This document shows, piece after piece, positions 17,791 through 26,051 of a stretch of DNA of 64,000 nt. The position numbers were made by a program, and so were the translations under genes. Under the pieces are notes generated by a model. That model was not told the DNA's origin. It made no database searches and saw nothing but the letters and a program-made list of their open reading frames with translations. This DNA is from CAWFZT01 sp963820415 (GTDB lineage Bacteria > Chloroflexota > Anaerolineae > Anaerolineales > Anaerolineaceae): the NCBI GenBank assembly GCA_963820415.1, contig CAWFZT010000004.1, positions 620,001 to 684,000 of the forward strand, read 5' to 3'. Every line of letters begins with the position of its first letter. The stretch's first letter is position 1.

Positions 17791-17898
17791 ATCCTACTAA
17801 TTAACACGGATAAGATTGACAAAAGTTTCATGGCATAGCTGATTGATGCTATATCCCAACCCGGGGTAGCGTGATTCTTAAACAGTATAATGGCTCTG

Positions 17899-19158
17899 AT
17901 GAAATTATACCAATGGATAATCTCATACTTTCTGATGATATTGATGTGTCTGCTGCTTTTTCAGGGGAATTCTTACCAGCCAGCTGATAAAGCTGAGCAG
18001 TACCGCGTTTTCACTCGCATGCTCGAATTTGATTATGTTTCCTGGACTTTCAATGCTTTCTTGATCAAAGGTGAGCAGTCCTCTTTGAACGCAGTTCAAT
18101 ATCTTCCGCAAGCCAGCCAGACAAAGATCGTTTTGGATTATCTCGACCTGGTCAGGAAAATACAGGAAACCCAGGATCAAGTTGACCGGATTTATTCAGA
18201 CCCGGCAATAAGCAATCCCCGCCAAAAAGCGGATAAATTGTCAAAAGAGTTGTCTTCTCTTTCAGATGAACAGAATTGTTTAGGTCCCTTGTCTGAGGCT
18301 GTTTTACAGCAACAGACCAGCCAAATCCTGGCAGAGAATCATCTTACCCTGGGAGGCCAGCCTATCCCACCCCTGTTATACCGGGTCACTCCCTTGCCGA
18401 TGGCTTTGATCATATCTCCTCGCAACGTCATCCGCCAGGACGCCAATATCTCATTGCTGCCCGGCTTATCCCTCGACCAGGTGGTTTCGCTGGAAACCCA
18501 GGTGGAAAAGAAATTTAACGTATCTGCCCTGGTGACGAATGTAGGTGGGATAGGCGATTACCCGACCATGGTACTGAGTACCACGGATATAGATTTTCTA
18601 TCGAATACTATCGCCCATGAGTGGACGCACAATTTTCTGACTTTACGTCCTTTGGGCTTAAGTTATGATACTTCGCCGGATTTGCGCACAATGAATGAAA
18701 CGACCGCCTCCATTGTGGGGAAAGAAATTGGGTTGGACATGCTGAACCGCTACTACCCCCAGTTCGCACCGGCCCCGTCGCCGGTCCGGCAGCTCCAAAA
18801 CACTAATCCACAACCTGATAATGCGCCGCCCAAGTTTGATTTTCGAAAAGAAATGCACATCACCCGATTAGCCGTAGACCAGTTGCTGGCTGCCGGTAAG
18901 ATTGAGGAAGCAGAAAGTTACATGGAAGCGCGGCGAAAATTTTTCTGGGACAATGGGTACCAGGTCCGTCGCTTGAATCAGGCCTATTTTGCTTTCAATG
19001 GTGCCTATGCCGATGAACCCGGCGGAGCGGCTGGCGCAGACCCGGTCGGACCGGCAGTGCGCGCCTTGCGCCAGCAAAGCACCTCGCTGTCGGATTTCCT
19101 CAACCGGATTTCCTGGATGACGTCATTGGCTGATTTGCAGCAGGCTTTGAAGAAGTAA
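17899..19158 (+). CDS. Membrane-anchored HExxH protein, putative metalloprotease
   Basis: About 419 residues (422 if ATG 17890 is used). The N-terminal hydrophobic anchor IISYFLMILMCLLLF suggests an exported domain. Near residue 240 IAHEWTHNFLTLRP contains HEWTH, and about 25 residues later MNETTASIVGKEIG offers a Glu, the layout of gluzincin metalloproteases. Residues 80-140 look helical and charged. I do not recognise the family. A TATAAT at 17886-17891 ends 7 bases before ATG 17899, with no ribosome site, so the message may be leaderless and 17899 the true start. Confidence 0.7.
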   Translation: MKLYQWIISYFLMILMCLLLFQGNSYQPADKAEQYRVFTRMLEFDYVSWTFNAFLIKGEQSSLNAVQYLPQASQTKIVLDYLDLVRKIQETQDQVDRIYSDPAISNPRQKADKLSKELSSLSDEQNCLGPLSEAVLQQQTSQILAENHLTLGGQPIPPLLYRVTPLPMALIISPRNVIRQDANISLLPGLSLDQVVSLETQVEKKFNVSALVTNVGGIGDYPTMVLSTTDIDFLSNTIAHEWTHNFLTLRPLGLSYDTSPDLRTMNETTASIVGKEIGLDMLNRYYPQFAPAPSPVRQLQNTNPQPDNAPPKFDFRKEMHITRLAVDQLLAAGKIEEAESYMEARRKFFWDNGYQVRRLNQAYFAFNGAYADEPGGAAGADPVGPAVRALRQQSTSLSDFLNRISWMTSLADLQQALKK

Positions 19159-19165
19159 ACTCGGG

Positions 19166-19579
19166 CTAAAAATCATCCAACTCCGCCATGCCGGGAGGGC
19201 TGCCCTCGGAGCCAGGGGTTTCAGCGCCCAGGTCCGGCATGGATTTCTCAATTTGATCGGGTGATTCGCCTGATTCGAGCCTGCCGACAACTTCTGTAAA
19301 TTCAGGGCCCATATCTTCGCCCATCTCAGAACTCATCTGTTTCATCATCCGGCCCAGGGAGCGCGGGTCATCTTCCAGGCCGGCCAGGTTGGCAGGATCG
19401 GCCATACTCTCCAGCCGATTCTCTTCCGAGTGGGCCACCCGAATCCGCCCGATTTTTCTACTTACTTTGCTGCTTTGACAGTTTGGGCATGATATCGGTT
19501 TTTGTCCGTACTCTGCGTAACTCAGAAAAATTTCGAATCGCTTGTGGCAGTCAAGGCAGCGGAATTCATAATTGGGCAT
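19166..19579 (-). CDS. FmdB-type zinc ribbon protein
   Basis: A 137-residue protein. The N-terminal MPNYEFRCLDCHKRF, then ISCPNCQSSKV, forms the CxxC...CxxC zinc ribbon of the FmdB putative regulatory family. The remaining 90 residues are acidic, Met-rich and probably disordered (EMGEDMGPEFTEV), longer than in the shortest family members. ATG 19579 is chosen because GAGGGAA lies just upstream and family members start MPxYEF. The role is unknown, and regulation is only the historical label. Confidence 0.82.
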   Translation of the reverse strand: MPNYEFRCLDCHKRFEIFLSYAEYGQKPISCPNCQSSKVSRKIGRIRVAHSEENRLESMADPANLAGLEDDPRSLGRMMKQMSSEMGEDMGPEFTEVVGRLESGESPDQIEKSMPDLGAETPGSEGSPPGMAELDDF

Positions 19580-19688
19580 ACTTCCCTCGCTAAAAAAGAC
19601 TGGATTATCTGGCGTCTTATTCACGGACACCTTTTAATTGCTATTCTCTATTATAATCAGGAAATGCCAGGCATATTCCTGGCTCCTT

Positions 19689-19782
19689 GGGATTTACTGT
19701 GGAAGGTCCCCAGATTTTGGGGAGAGAGCGTGCATACGCACGCTCTCTCCCCAAAATCTGGGAGTTCACCACGGCAATTCCC
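19689..19782. repeat. Hairpin repeat copy R3
   Basis: GGGATTTACTGTGGAAGGT (19689-19707), then a long palindrome at 19708-19762 with inner arms GGGGAGAGAGCGTGC and GCACGCTCTCTCCCC, then GTTCACCACGGCAATTCCC. The outer arms match copies R2 and R4, but the inner arms differ and remain complementary. It lies between the divergent FmdB and gmk genes. Confidence 0.85.
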
Positions 19783-19859
19783 AGAGAACTATATTCCTGG
19801 CCGATAAATGGCAAATTTTGGACAGGTCGAATTAATTCCCGAGTGTGTGGAAAGGAACT

Positions 19860-20486
19860 ATGCCTGAGGATTCCCTTTTCGATGATATTCTAAAACCGCA
19901 GCCATTATTGGTTTTAATCTCAGGACCATCCGGGGTAGGAAAAGATAGTGTGGTAAAGGCGCTCCTACGGCGGCAGCTCCCACTTCATTTTGTGGTTACT
20001 ACCACCGATCGTGCCCCACGCTCGGATGAAAAAGAAGGGGTAGATTATTTTTTTGTCAGCAAACAGCAGTTTGAAGAGTTCATCGCCAGTGATGAAATGC
20101 TGGAATATGCTGTGGTTTATGGGCATTATAAGGGGATTCGCAAGACTCAGATCCGGGAAGCTTTGAGCAGTGGTAAGGACGTCATTGTGCGCCTGGACGT
20201 GCAGGGGGTAAAACGGGTAAAATCCTTGTGCCAGGGGGCAGTGACAATATTTATCGTGCCGTCAAATTCAGAGGAATGGTTCCTCCGCCTCAAGAACCGC
20301 AACACTGAAACCTCCGAAGATTTCCAACTCCGCATGGAGACCGCCCGTTATGAGCTGCAGCAACTCCCTGAGTATGAATACGTGGTAGTCAATGCCCGAG
20401 ATCGCCTGGAGGAAACAGTCAACGTGATTGAAGCGATTATCAAGACCGAACACCATCGAGTCCACCCGCGGGGGATTACCCTATGA
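19860..20486 (+). CDS. gmk: Guanylate kinase
   Basis: A 208-residue GMP kinase (ATP + GMP to ADP + GDP). The P-loop GPSGVGKDSVVKALL is near residue 26. The GMP-binding region has TTDRAPRSDEKEGVDYFFVS and EYAVVYGHYKGI, and the lid/catalytic region has RLKNRNTETSEDFQLRME. The P-loop reads GKDS instead of the common GKST/GKGT. GAAAGGAACT precedes ATG 19860. The last 4 bases overlap the rhomboid gene. Confidence 0.92.
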   Translation: MPEDSLFDDILKPQPLLVLISGPSGVGKDSVVKALLRRQLPLHFVVTTTDRAPRSDEKEGVDYFFVSKQQFEEFIASDEMLEYAVVYGHYKGIRKTQIREALSSGKDVIVRLDVQGVKRVKSLCQGAVTIFIVPSNSEEWFLRLKNRNTETSEDFQLRMETARYELQQLPEYEYVVVNARDRLEETVNVIEAIIKTEHHRVHPRGITL

Positions 20487-21247
20487 ATAATCCTCCCCGC
20501 CCCCCCAATTCTGGCGATAATCCAGCAGGATCTCCTTATCAAGTATCAATCCAATATGCCACACGAACGCCCCTGGTCACCTGGATTTTGATTGGCCTGT
20601 GTGTCCTGATTTATGCCATCCAGTATGCCAGCCTCTCGTTGTTGGGTAATGATCTACCTGCCGCTTATGGCGCGAAGGTCAATGATTTAATCATTCAGGG
20701 ACAACTATGGCGCCTGGTGACGCCCATATTTTTACACGGTTCGCTCGTTCACATAGGTTTTAACATGTATGCTCTTTACATCATTGGCCCCGGGTTAGAG
20801 CAGCATTATGGGCACTGGAGGTATCTGCTGCTTTTTATGCTGGCAGGGACGGCGGGCAACCTGGTTTCATTCTGGATGTCCCCCGGAGCATCTTATGGGG
20901 CTTCAACGGCGATTTTCGGCCTGGTAGCTGCCGAGGCTGTGTTTGTTTTTCAAAACCGGTTCATGTTTGGCGGTAGAACCCGGTCGATCCTGACCAATTT
21001 GTTTATCATCGTAGCAGTTAACCTTGCTCTGGGCCTGGCGCCCGGGATTGACAACTGGGGACACCTGGGGGGCTTGATGGGTGGCCTGGCTTTTTCCTGG
21101 CTGGGAGGCCCGATCTATCGTTTGACCGGAATGATGCCCGACCTGCATCTGGTCAACCACCGTCCGGCGAACCAGTCCTGGCTAATTGGCGTTGTCCTTG
21201 CCTTAGTCATCGGAATTTTGACTTTTCTGAAAATTGCCACTTCTTAG
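20483..21247 (+). CDS. Rhomboid-family intramembrane serine protease
   Basis: A 254-residue polytopic protein with six to seven membrane helices. The catalytic Ser is in YGASTAIFGLVAAEAV and the His in NWGHLGGLMGGLAFSW. The family WRLVTPIFLHGSLVHIGFNM loop is present (its stretch WRLVTPIFLHGSLVHIGFN is clear near residue 75). The Pro-rich N-terminal tail is cytoplasmic. It would cleave membrane proteins within the bilayer, and substrates are unknown. The start overlaps gmk by 4 bases. Confidence 0.93.
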   Translation: MNNPPRPPNSGDNPAGSPYQVSIQYATRTPLVTWILIGLCVLIYAIQYASLSLLGNDLPAAYGAKVNDLIIQGQLWRLVTPIFLHGSLVHIGFNMYALYIIGPGLEQHYGHWRYLLLFMLAGTAGNLVSFWMSPGASYGASTAIFGLVAAEAVFVFQNRFMFGGRTRSILTNLFIIVAVNLALGLAPGIDNWGHLGGLMGGLAFSWLGGPIYRLTGMMPDLHLVNHRPANQSWLIGVVLALVIGILTFLKIATS

Positions 21248-21367
21248 AATACCGAGATTAAAATTACAGCACAGTAATAATATAGAGGTTTGGGCACTTT
21301 TGATAATCATCACAATAATAATATGACATACATGACATTTGTTACATAGCGAATCCCCAATAGACAC

Positions 21368-21423
21368 TTGCATTTACGGCGTTTTACCTGATAATAAAAA
21401 TAACAGGAATAGCAACCGGTTGC
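21368..21423 (+). promoter_or_regulatory. Promoter and 12-bp palindromic operator-like site before the CBS gene
   Basis: TTGCAT (21368-21373) and GATAAT (21390-21395) are spaced by 16 bases. GCAACCGGTTGC (21412-21423) is a perfect palindrome placed 16 bases after the -10 box, near the predicted transcription start. Its centre CCGG and symmetry resemble LacI-family operators. It is only a prediction. Confidence 0.45.
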
Positions 21424-21460
21424 AGGTTACAAACCATTAAATCTAACTTGGAGGAATGGC

Positions 21461-21904
21461 ATGGCGACTGTCTGGCATTTGCTCAATCAAAAGGGTCGAG
21501 ATGTATGGTCAATAAATCCCGATCAAACGGTTTTGGAAGCCCTGGAATTGATGACTGACAAAGGCATTGGGGCCGTGATCGTTCTCGAAAACGATAAAAT
21601 CGTTGGGATTTTCTCGGAACGTGATTTTGCCCGGTTTTCAGCTAAGAAAGGCTCGCTTTCGTTGTACGTTCCTGTAAATGAGCTGATGACGCAGGCAGTG
21701 TTTGCGGTCCATCCGGACCAATCCATTGACGAATGCATGGCGTTGATGACCCAGAAGCATATCCGCCATCTTCCTGTGGTGGATAAAGGCCAGTTGGTCG
21801 GCTTGATTTCAATTGGTGACGTAGTGCGTGAGGTCATCTCTCAAAAGGAGATCACTATTCACAGCCTCGAAAATTATATTATGGGGAGAGAGTACAACCA
21901 GTAA
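21461..21904 (+). CDS. CBS-domain pair protein
   Basis: A 147-residue protein made of two CBS domains: residues about 10-70 (VLEALELMTDKGIGAVIVLE, GIFSERDFARF) and 80-140 (SIDECMALMTQKHIRHLPVV, GLISIGDVVREVI). Such stand-alone pairs bind adenine nucleotides and regulate partners. No partner domain is fused and none is obvious nearby. GGAGGAAT precedes ATG 21461. It has its own promoter and a possible operator upstream. Confidence 0.9.
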   Translation: MATVWHLLNQKGRDVWSINPDQTVLEALELMTDKGIGAVIVLENDKIVGIFSERDFARFSAKKGSLSLYVPVNELMTQAVFAVHPDQSIDECMALMTQKHIRHLPVVDKGQLVGLISIGDVVREVISQKEITIHSLENYIMGREYNQ

Positions 21905-21953
21905 TTCAGGAACATCACCGTCTCATCGCTGCATAAAGTGCTGGCAGTGATCC

Positions 21954-22328
21954 TTATCCGGGCTGGTCCCGTTCACAAAGAATGAACCAACTACCCTTGC
22001 GGTGTTTCACGTCTTCGGGCGCCCGGTCATAATAGATTTCAAAGATCCTACCATCATCAACCTGAACACGGAAATAATATCTGCCTACCCCCCACGACCC
22101 AGCCCGTGAGGCATGTTGTTCGTGGGCAGGTTCCATATTGCGCGCCATACGTCCTCTGCGACGGTAATCTTGCCATTCTGCCAGCATATTTTTGATGTAC
22201 AGGGTTTTTCCCTGCCATGTAAAAGCATTTGGGCAGGTGGGGGATTTTTCCAACATGGGAGGTATATCGAAGTGTACCTGAATGGGCTCGTCGATGAACT
22301 TCAATGGGTTCGAGGCCATTTCGGGCAC
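21954..22328 (-). CDS. DUF6504-like small protein
   Basis: A 124-residue protein starting GTG at 22328, immediately after the TAG of the radical SAM gene. It contains PNAFTWQGKTLYIKNMLAEW, then GSWGVGRYYFRVQVDDGRIF and YYDRAPEDVKHRKGSWFI, a pattern I associate with the DUF6504 family. No catalytic motif is visible. The head-to-tail coupling suggests it works with the radical SAM/HhH protein. Confidence 0.7.
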   Translation of the reverse strand: MPEMASNPLKFIDEPIQVHFDIPPMLEKSPTCPNAFTWQGKTLYIKNMLAEWQDYRRRGRMARNMEPAHEQHASRAGSWGVGRYYFRVQVDDGRIFEIYYDRAPEDVKHRKGSWFILCERDQPG

Positions 22329-23523
22329 CTAGAATAAAGCCGGCTGCCGGGCAGGTTGATATCCATCCAATAAGATAAAAGGGGCTGCCCGTGAAGTTCT
22401 GGATTCCAAGTGATTTCAGGTCTGAAAGGGAATGAATTTTATTGTTTCGCCGGGCAGACAGTATGGCATGTGCACCCCGAGGACCGATCCCGGGGATGCG
22501 CAGCAGCTCGTGCAGGTCAGCCCGGTTGATTTCTAAAGGCGCTTCACTCAAATGGGCGCGCGCCCAGGCCAGCTTAGGATCGACTTCCAGGGGAAGCTCA
22601 CCTGCCCCATTAAATGGCATATCCTCCAGGTCGAAGGCATAGTCCCGGATTAAAAATGAGGCCTGGTAAAGCCGGTTTTGCCTCCATGGGTTTATGGCTG
22701 GCTGATTTTCAAGTGGGGTGCCTGTCACCGGCCTGAAACCCGAATAATATACGCGTGCCAGCCGTAGCTTGCGGGTGAGATAGAAGGTGGTGCTCAATAG
22801 CTCGAGGTCATTTTCCCCGGCGCCCCCGGCGACAAATTGGGTGGTGGTCGACGGCCAGCGCCCTTTCCAGCCTTTCTGTGAGGGCTGGCTTTTACGAATT
22901 TCTTCTACCCAGCGAAGCGGTCGCAGCAGCTCTTCTATGAAAACTTTCTGTGGGGCAAGGCGCGCTAACCGTTCGGTGCTAGGGGCTTCCAGGTTCACCG
23001 AAACCCGGTCGGCCAACTGCATGGCTCGTTCGACCTGGGCATGTTCGACGCCTGGCATAATTTTTAAATGCAAATAGCCCTGAAAACCGAGTTTATTGCG
23101 TAGGATATCTGCGGTATCCAGCAGGCGATCTTGGGTCCGAATTGCCCCGCCTGCCACCCCAGAACTCAAAAAGATGCCTTTGACCGCGCCGCCCTGGTAC
23201 AGATCTAAAAAAGCCTGGGCCATTTCTTCAGGACGGAAAGTGTGCCTTCGGAAATCACGCCCGGCGCGGAAGGCGCAGTAATAACAGTTTTTCTCGCAGA
23301 CCGAGGTCAAGACTGTTTTAAAAATTGGCATACTCTGGCCATTCGGTAATGCGACCCTGGTGATTGGTAAATTGGAATTGTCGTCCTCAGATGGCCGGGC
23401 TATTGGGCTGCCTGGAGAACAGGCAGCCTGGTTCAGCAGGCAGGCGGAAGTCGAGCCAGGTTCCTCCTCTACCTCAACCGCCATGTTTTCACAGAGCGCA
23501 GCCAATTTTAATAATGGTTCCAC
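22329..23523 (-). CDS. Radical SAM protein with HhH domain (frameshifted near its end as sequenced)
   Basis: About 397 residues after repair. The [4Fe-4S]/SAM motif CEKNCYYC is near residue 90. A C-terminal helix-hairpin-helix (LLRIPGIGPRGAHAILSARR) suggests DNA binding. This matches the putative DNA modification/repair radical SAM family that often neighbours uracil-DNA glycosylase-like genes. An extra G in the run at 22388-22390 shifts the last residues. Restored, it ends AAPFILLDGYQPARQPALF at TAG 22329-22331. GTG 23523 is chosen because a strong promoter ends 6 bases upstream (leaderless) and family members start near this point. Confidence 0.82.
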
Positions 23524-23529
23524 GTTATC

Positions 23530-23559
23530 ATTATAGAACTTGTATTCTATGCTTGTCAA
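23530..23559 (-). promoter_or_regulatory. Strong sigma-70-like promoter of the radical SAM gene
   Basis: On the minus strand TTGACA (23554-23559) and TATAAT (23530-23535) are both perfect consensus with an 18-base spacer. TATAAT ends 6 bases before GTG 23523, so the predicted transcript begins at or next to the start codon. A longer open frame reads through the promoter but is unlikely to be translated. Confidence 0.75.
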
Positions 23560-23574
23560 GTTAATATCAGAGCA

Positions 23575-24675
23575 TTATTGTTTCTCGTAAGGCTGGTTTT
23601 CTGCGGCTGGAGGAAAAGCCCGGCCGATCACCCCGGTCAAAACGATAATGGTCAGGATGTAGGGGAGCATCTGTGGGATCTGTGAAGGGATATCCGGCCG
23701 GAAGATGGAAACCGTAGCGGTCACGCTGGTGCCGAGACCAAAGATTAAAGCGCCTATCAGGGCGCCGAAAGGATTCCATTTTCCGAAGATCATGGCGGCC
23801 AGGCCGATGAACCCGAGACCGTTAGTCATCTGTGGGTTGAAGACGTCTACCGCTTCAAGGGTAAACCAAACTCCCCCCAAACCGGCCACAATACTGCCCA
23901 ACACCACACTGATATAACGGGTCATAAAGACATTGATGCCCAACGTGTCGGCAGCGCGCGGATGTTCTCCCACCGAGCGTACGCGCAAACCCCAGGGGGT
24001 GAAGAATAGCATGTAATGGATAAAGACCACCAGGACCAACATGATGTATGTCAGAGGTTTCTGTGTAAACAGAATTGGGCCGATGATGGGGATCTCACTC
24101 AATACTGGGATAGGCACGATTGGGAAAGTACCCGGGCCAGGAGGCAGATTCTGCGCCAGGAACTGGCGATATAAATAACCGGTGATGCCCAGCGAAAGGA
24201 TATTGATTACCGTACCCCCGATGATCTGATCGGTTTTATACTTAATGGAAACGACAGCCAGCAGCAAGCCCAGAATCACAGTGGAAAGGATCCCGGCAAA
24301 AACTGCCAACCAGCGGCTTAGATCGCCGGCTGCGTTTACCCCGATGAATATTTTTAGATATTGGAAGCCGAACAAATTTACCGCATACCCGACCATGGCT
24401 GCCATCAGCATCTGGCCTTCAATGCCGATATTGACAATCCCCGATCTTTCGCACAGCAGGCCGGTCAAAGCCGCAAAGGCAATTGGAGTAGCCAGACGAA
24501 AGGTCTGTTGCAAGGTTCCAATAACACAGCGGTCATCACATTTTCCTTGGATGACCCAGTTTAATAACCAAAAAGCAACCCAAAGAGCAAAAGCAGCGAA
24601 AAGAACACTAACCCACCAGGCGCCACGCAGGTTATACCGTTTTCCTTCTTTCCTTCCATGCGTTGAGGTACTCAT
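23575..24675 (-). CDS. ABC transporter permease 2 (BMP/nucleoside type)
   Basis: A 366-residue polytopic protein of the BPD-transp-2 class with about eight to ten membrane segments. LTGLLCERSGIVNIGIEGQM and the loop VRSVGEHPRAADTLGINV are typical of YufQ/NupQ-like permeases in nucleoside importers. It is the last gene of a four-gene operon on the minus strand and overlaps permease 1 by 4 bases. Confidence 0.9.
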   Translation of the reverse strand: MSTSTHGRKEGKRYNLRGAWWVSVLFAAFALWVAFWLLNWVIQGKCDDRCVIGTLQQTFRLATPIAFAALTGLLCERSGIVNIGIEGQMLMAAMVGYAVNLFGFQYLKIFIGVNAAGDLSRWLAVFAGILSTVILGLLLAVVSIKYKTDQIIGGTVINILSLGITGYLYRQFLAQNLPPGPGTFPIVPIPVLSEIPIIGPILFTQKPLTYIMLVLVVFIHYMLFFTPWGLRVRSVGEHPRAADTLGINVFMTRYISVVLGSIVAGLGGVWFTLEAVDVFNPQMTNGLGFIGLAAMIFGKWNPFGALIGALIFGLGTSVTATVSIFRPDIPSQIPQMLPYILTIIVLTGVIGRAFPPAAENQPYEKQ

Positions 24676-26051
24676 GACTTTACCTCCCTCTGATGGGTCA
24701 GCGTTGCATCCTTTCTTTGATTTTTCCTCCGGCGCCTGCGGTAAATCGAGTTAATAATAGCCGGCGCAGAAACGAAAAGTAAGGCTAGGGCCTGGATCAA
24801 CGAGATGATGTATTTTGAGACGCCTGAATTGAGCTCCATCAAATCAGCCCCATTGCGCATTGAGCCAAAAAGGAATGAAGCTGCCACGATACCGAAGGGA
24901 TTGTTTTTCGCTAACAGGGCAATGGCGATGGCATCAAAGCCATAACCACTGACGTAGAACACTTGCTGGCAATGGCAGGCCGACACTCCCAATACCTCGA
25001 TGGCGCCAGCAAAACCGGCCAAAGCGCCGGAGATAGCCATAGCAACGACCACATTGCGGGTGATATTCATTCCAGCGTAGCGAGCGGCGTTGGGGTTAGC
25101 TCCCACCGTTCGCAGCTCGAAGCCCAGGGTCGTCTTCCATAACAGCCACCACACCAGGACGCTGGCCACTAACGCAAAGATCAGGCCGATATGTAAACGG
25201 TCATAGGGATCATTAAAAGGCCAGTAAGCTTTGGAGAGCGGAGGTAGGATGAAAAAGGTAAACAAGGCCACGATGGCTGCGAAGCCTAAGGTAACCATCC
25301 GTTTCGGAGAAGATCCTTTGAGTCGTTCCTTCAGGTTGGTGCGTCCTATCATCCAGCGGGCGAAGAGGTAAGCCAGTGCGGCCAAGAAAATGGTTACGCC
25401 CAAGGCGTTCAAAGGATCTTGCAGCCGTTGCGGGATACTGGAGAGTGACCAGACCCAGGCCGACTCGGCTGATGCAGGCGTTTGTACGGCAGAGCTATTG
25501 GGATCTTTGATCGGACCGCTTACCAGGTATTCGGTCAAACGGAATGAGACGTAATTCATCATGATGGTGGTAATCACTTCATGCGCTCCTGTCCGGGCTT
25601 TCAAATAACCAGGGATGCCGGCCCAGATGGCGCCTCCCAAGGCGGCACAGGCCAGGGTGAGCGGGAGATGAATAATCGCCGGCAAGCCGCGGAACGCCTG
25701 CCCAATAAAAGCCCCGACGACGGCGCCAATGTCAAATTGGCCTTCTACGCCGATGTTGAACAACCCGGTCTTGAAACCGACCGCCACCGCCAGACTTAAA
25801 AAGATATAAGGGATTGTGGCGACTAACGATTCAGATAGACCGCGTTGCGCAAAAAAAGCGCCGCTGACGAGGCCCTGATAAGCCTGGAAAACGCTCAACA
25901 GGCTACCGCTGGTGATCCAGATCACTAAGGCGCCTATGATAAAAGCAGTCAGGATCGCCAGAAGTGGGGCGCTGATTGCTTTTATAAGCTGTCGGAGGAT
26001 GCTTTCCGTGGAAATTTTTGGCCCGGGTAAAGCATTACTCGATTCAGACAT
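24672..26051 (-). CDS. ABC transporter permease 1 (BMP/nucleoside type)
   Basis: A 459-residue permease of the YufP/NupP type, longer than its partner. AVAVGFKTGLFNIGVEGQFD and ELRTVGANPNAARYAGMNI are the matching conserved blocks. It overlaps the ATPase gene by 8 bases upstream and permease 2 by 4 bases downstream, so the pair should be made in equal amounts and form a heterodimeric channel. Confidence 0.9.
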   Translation of the reverse strand: MSESSNALPGPKISTESILRQLIKAISAPLLAILTAFIIGALVIWITSGSLLSVFQAYQGLVSGAFFAQRGLSESLVATIPYIFLSLAVAVGFKTGLFNIGVEGQFDIGAVVGAFIGQAFRGLPAIIHLPLTLACAALGGAIWAGIPGYLKARTGAHEVITTIMMNYVSFRLTEYLVSGPIKDPNSSAVQTPASAESAWVWSLSSIPQRLQDPLNALGVTIFLAALAYLFARWMIGRTNLKERLKGSSPKRMVTLGFAAIVALFTFFILPPLSKAYWPFNDPYDRLHIGLIFALVASVLVWWLLWKTTLGFELRTVGANPNAARYAGMNITRNVVVAMAISGALAGFAGAIEVLGVSACHCQQVFYVSGYGFDAIAIALLAKNNPFGIVAASFLFGSMRNGADLMELNSGVSKYIISLIQALALLFVSAPAIINSIYRRRRRKNQRKDATLTHQREVKS

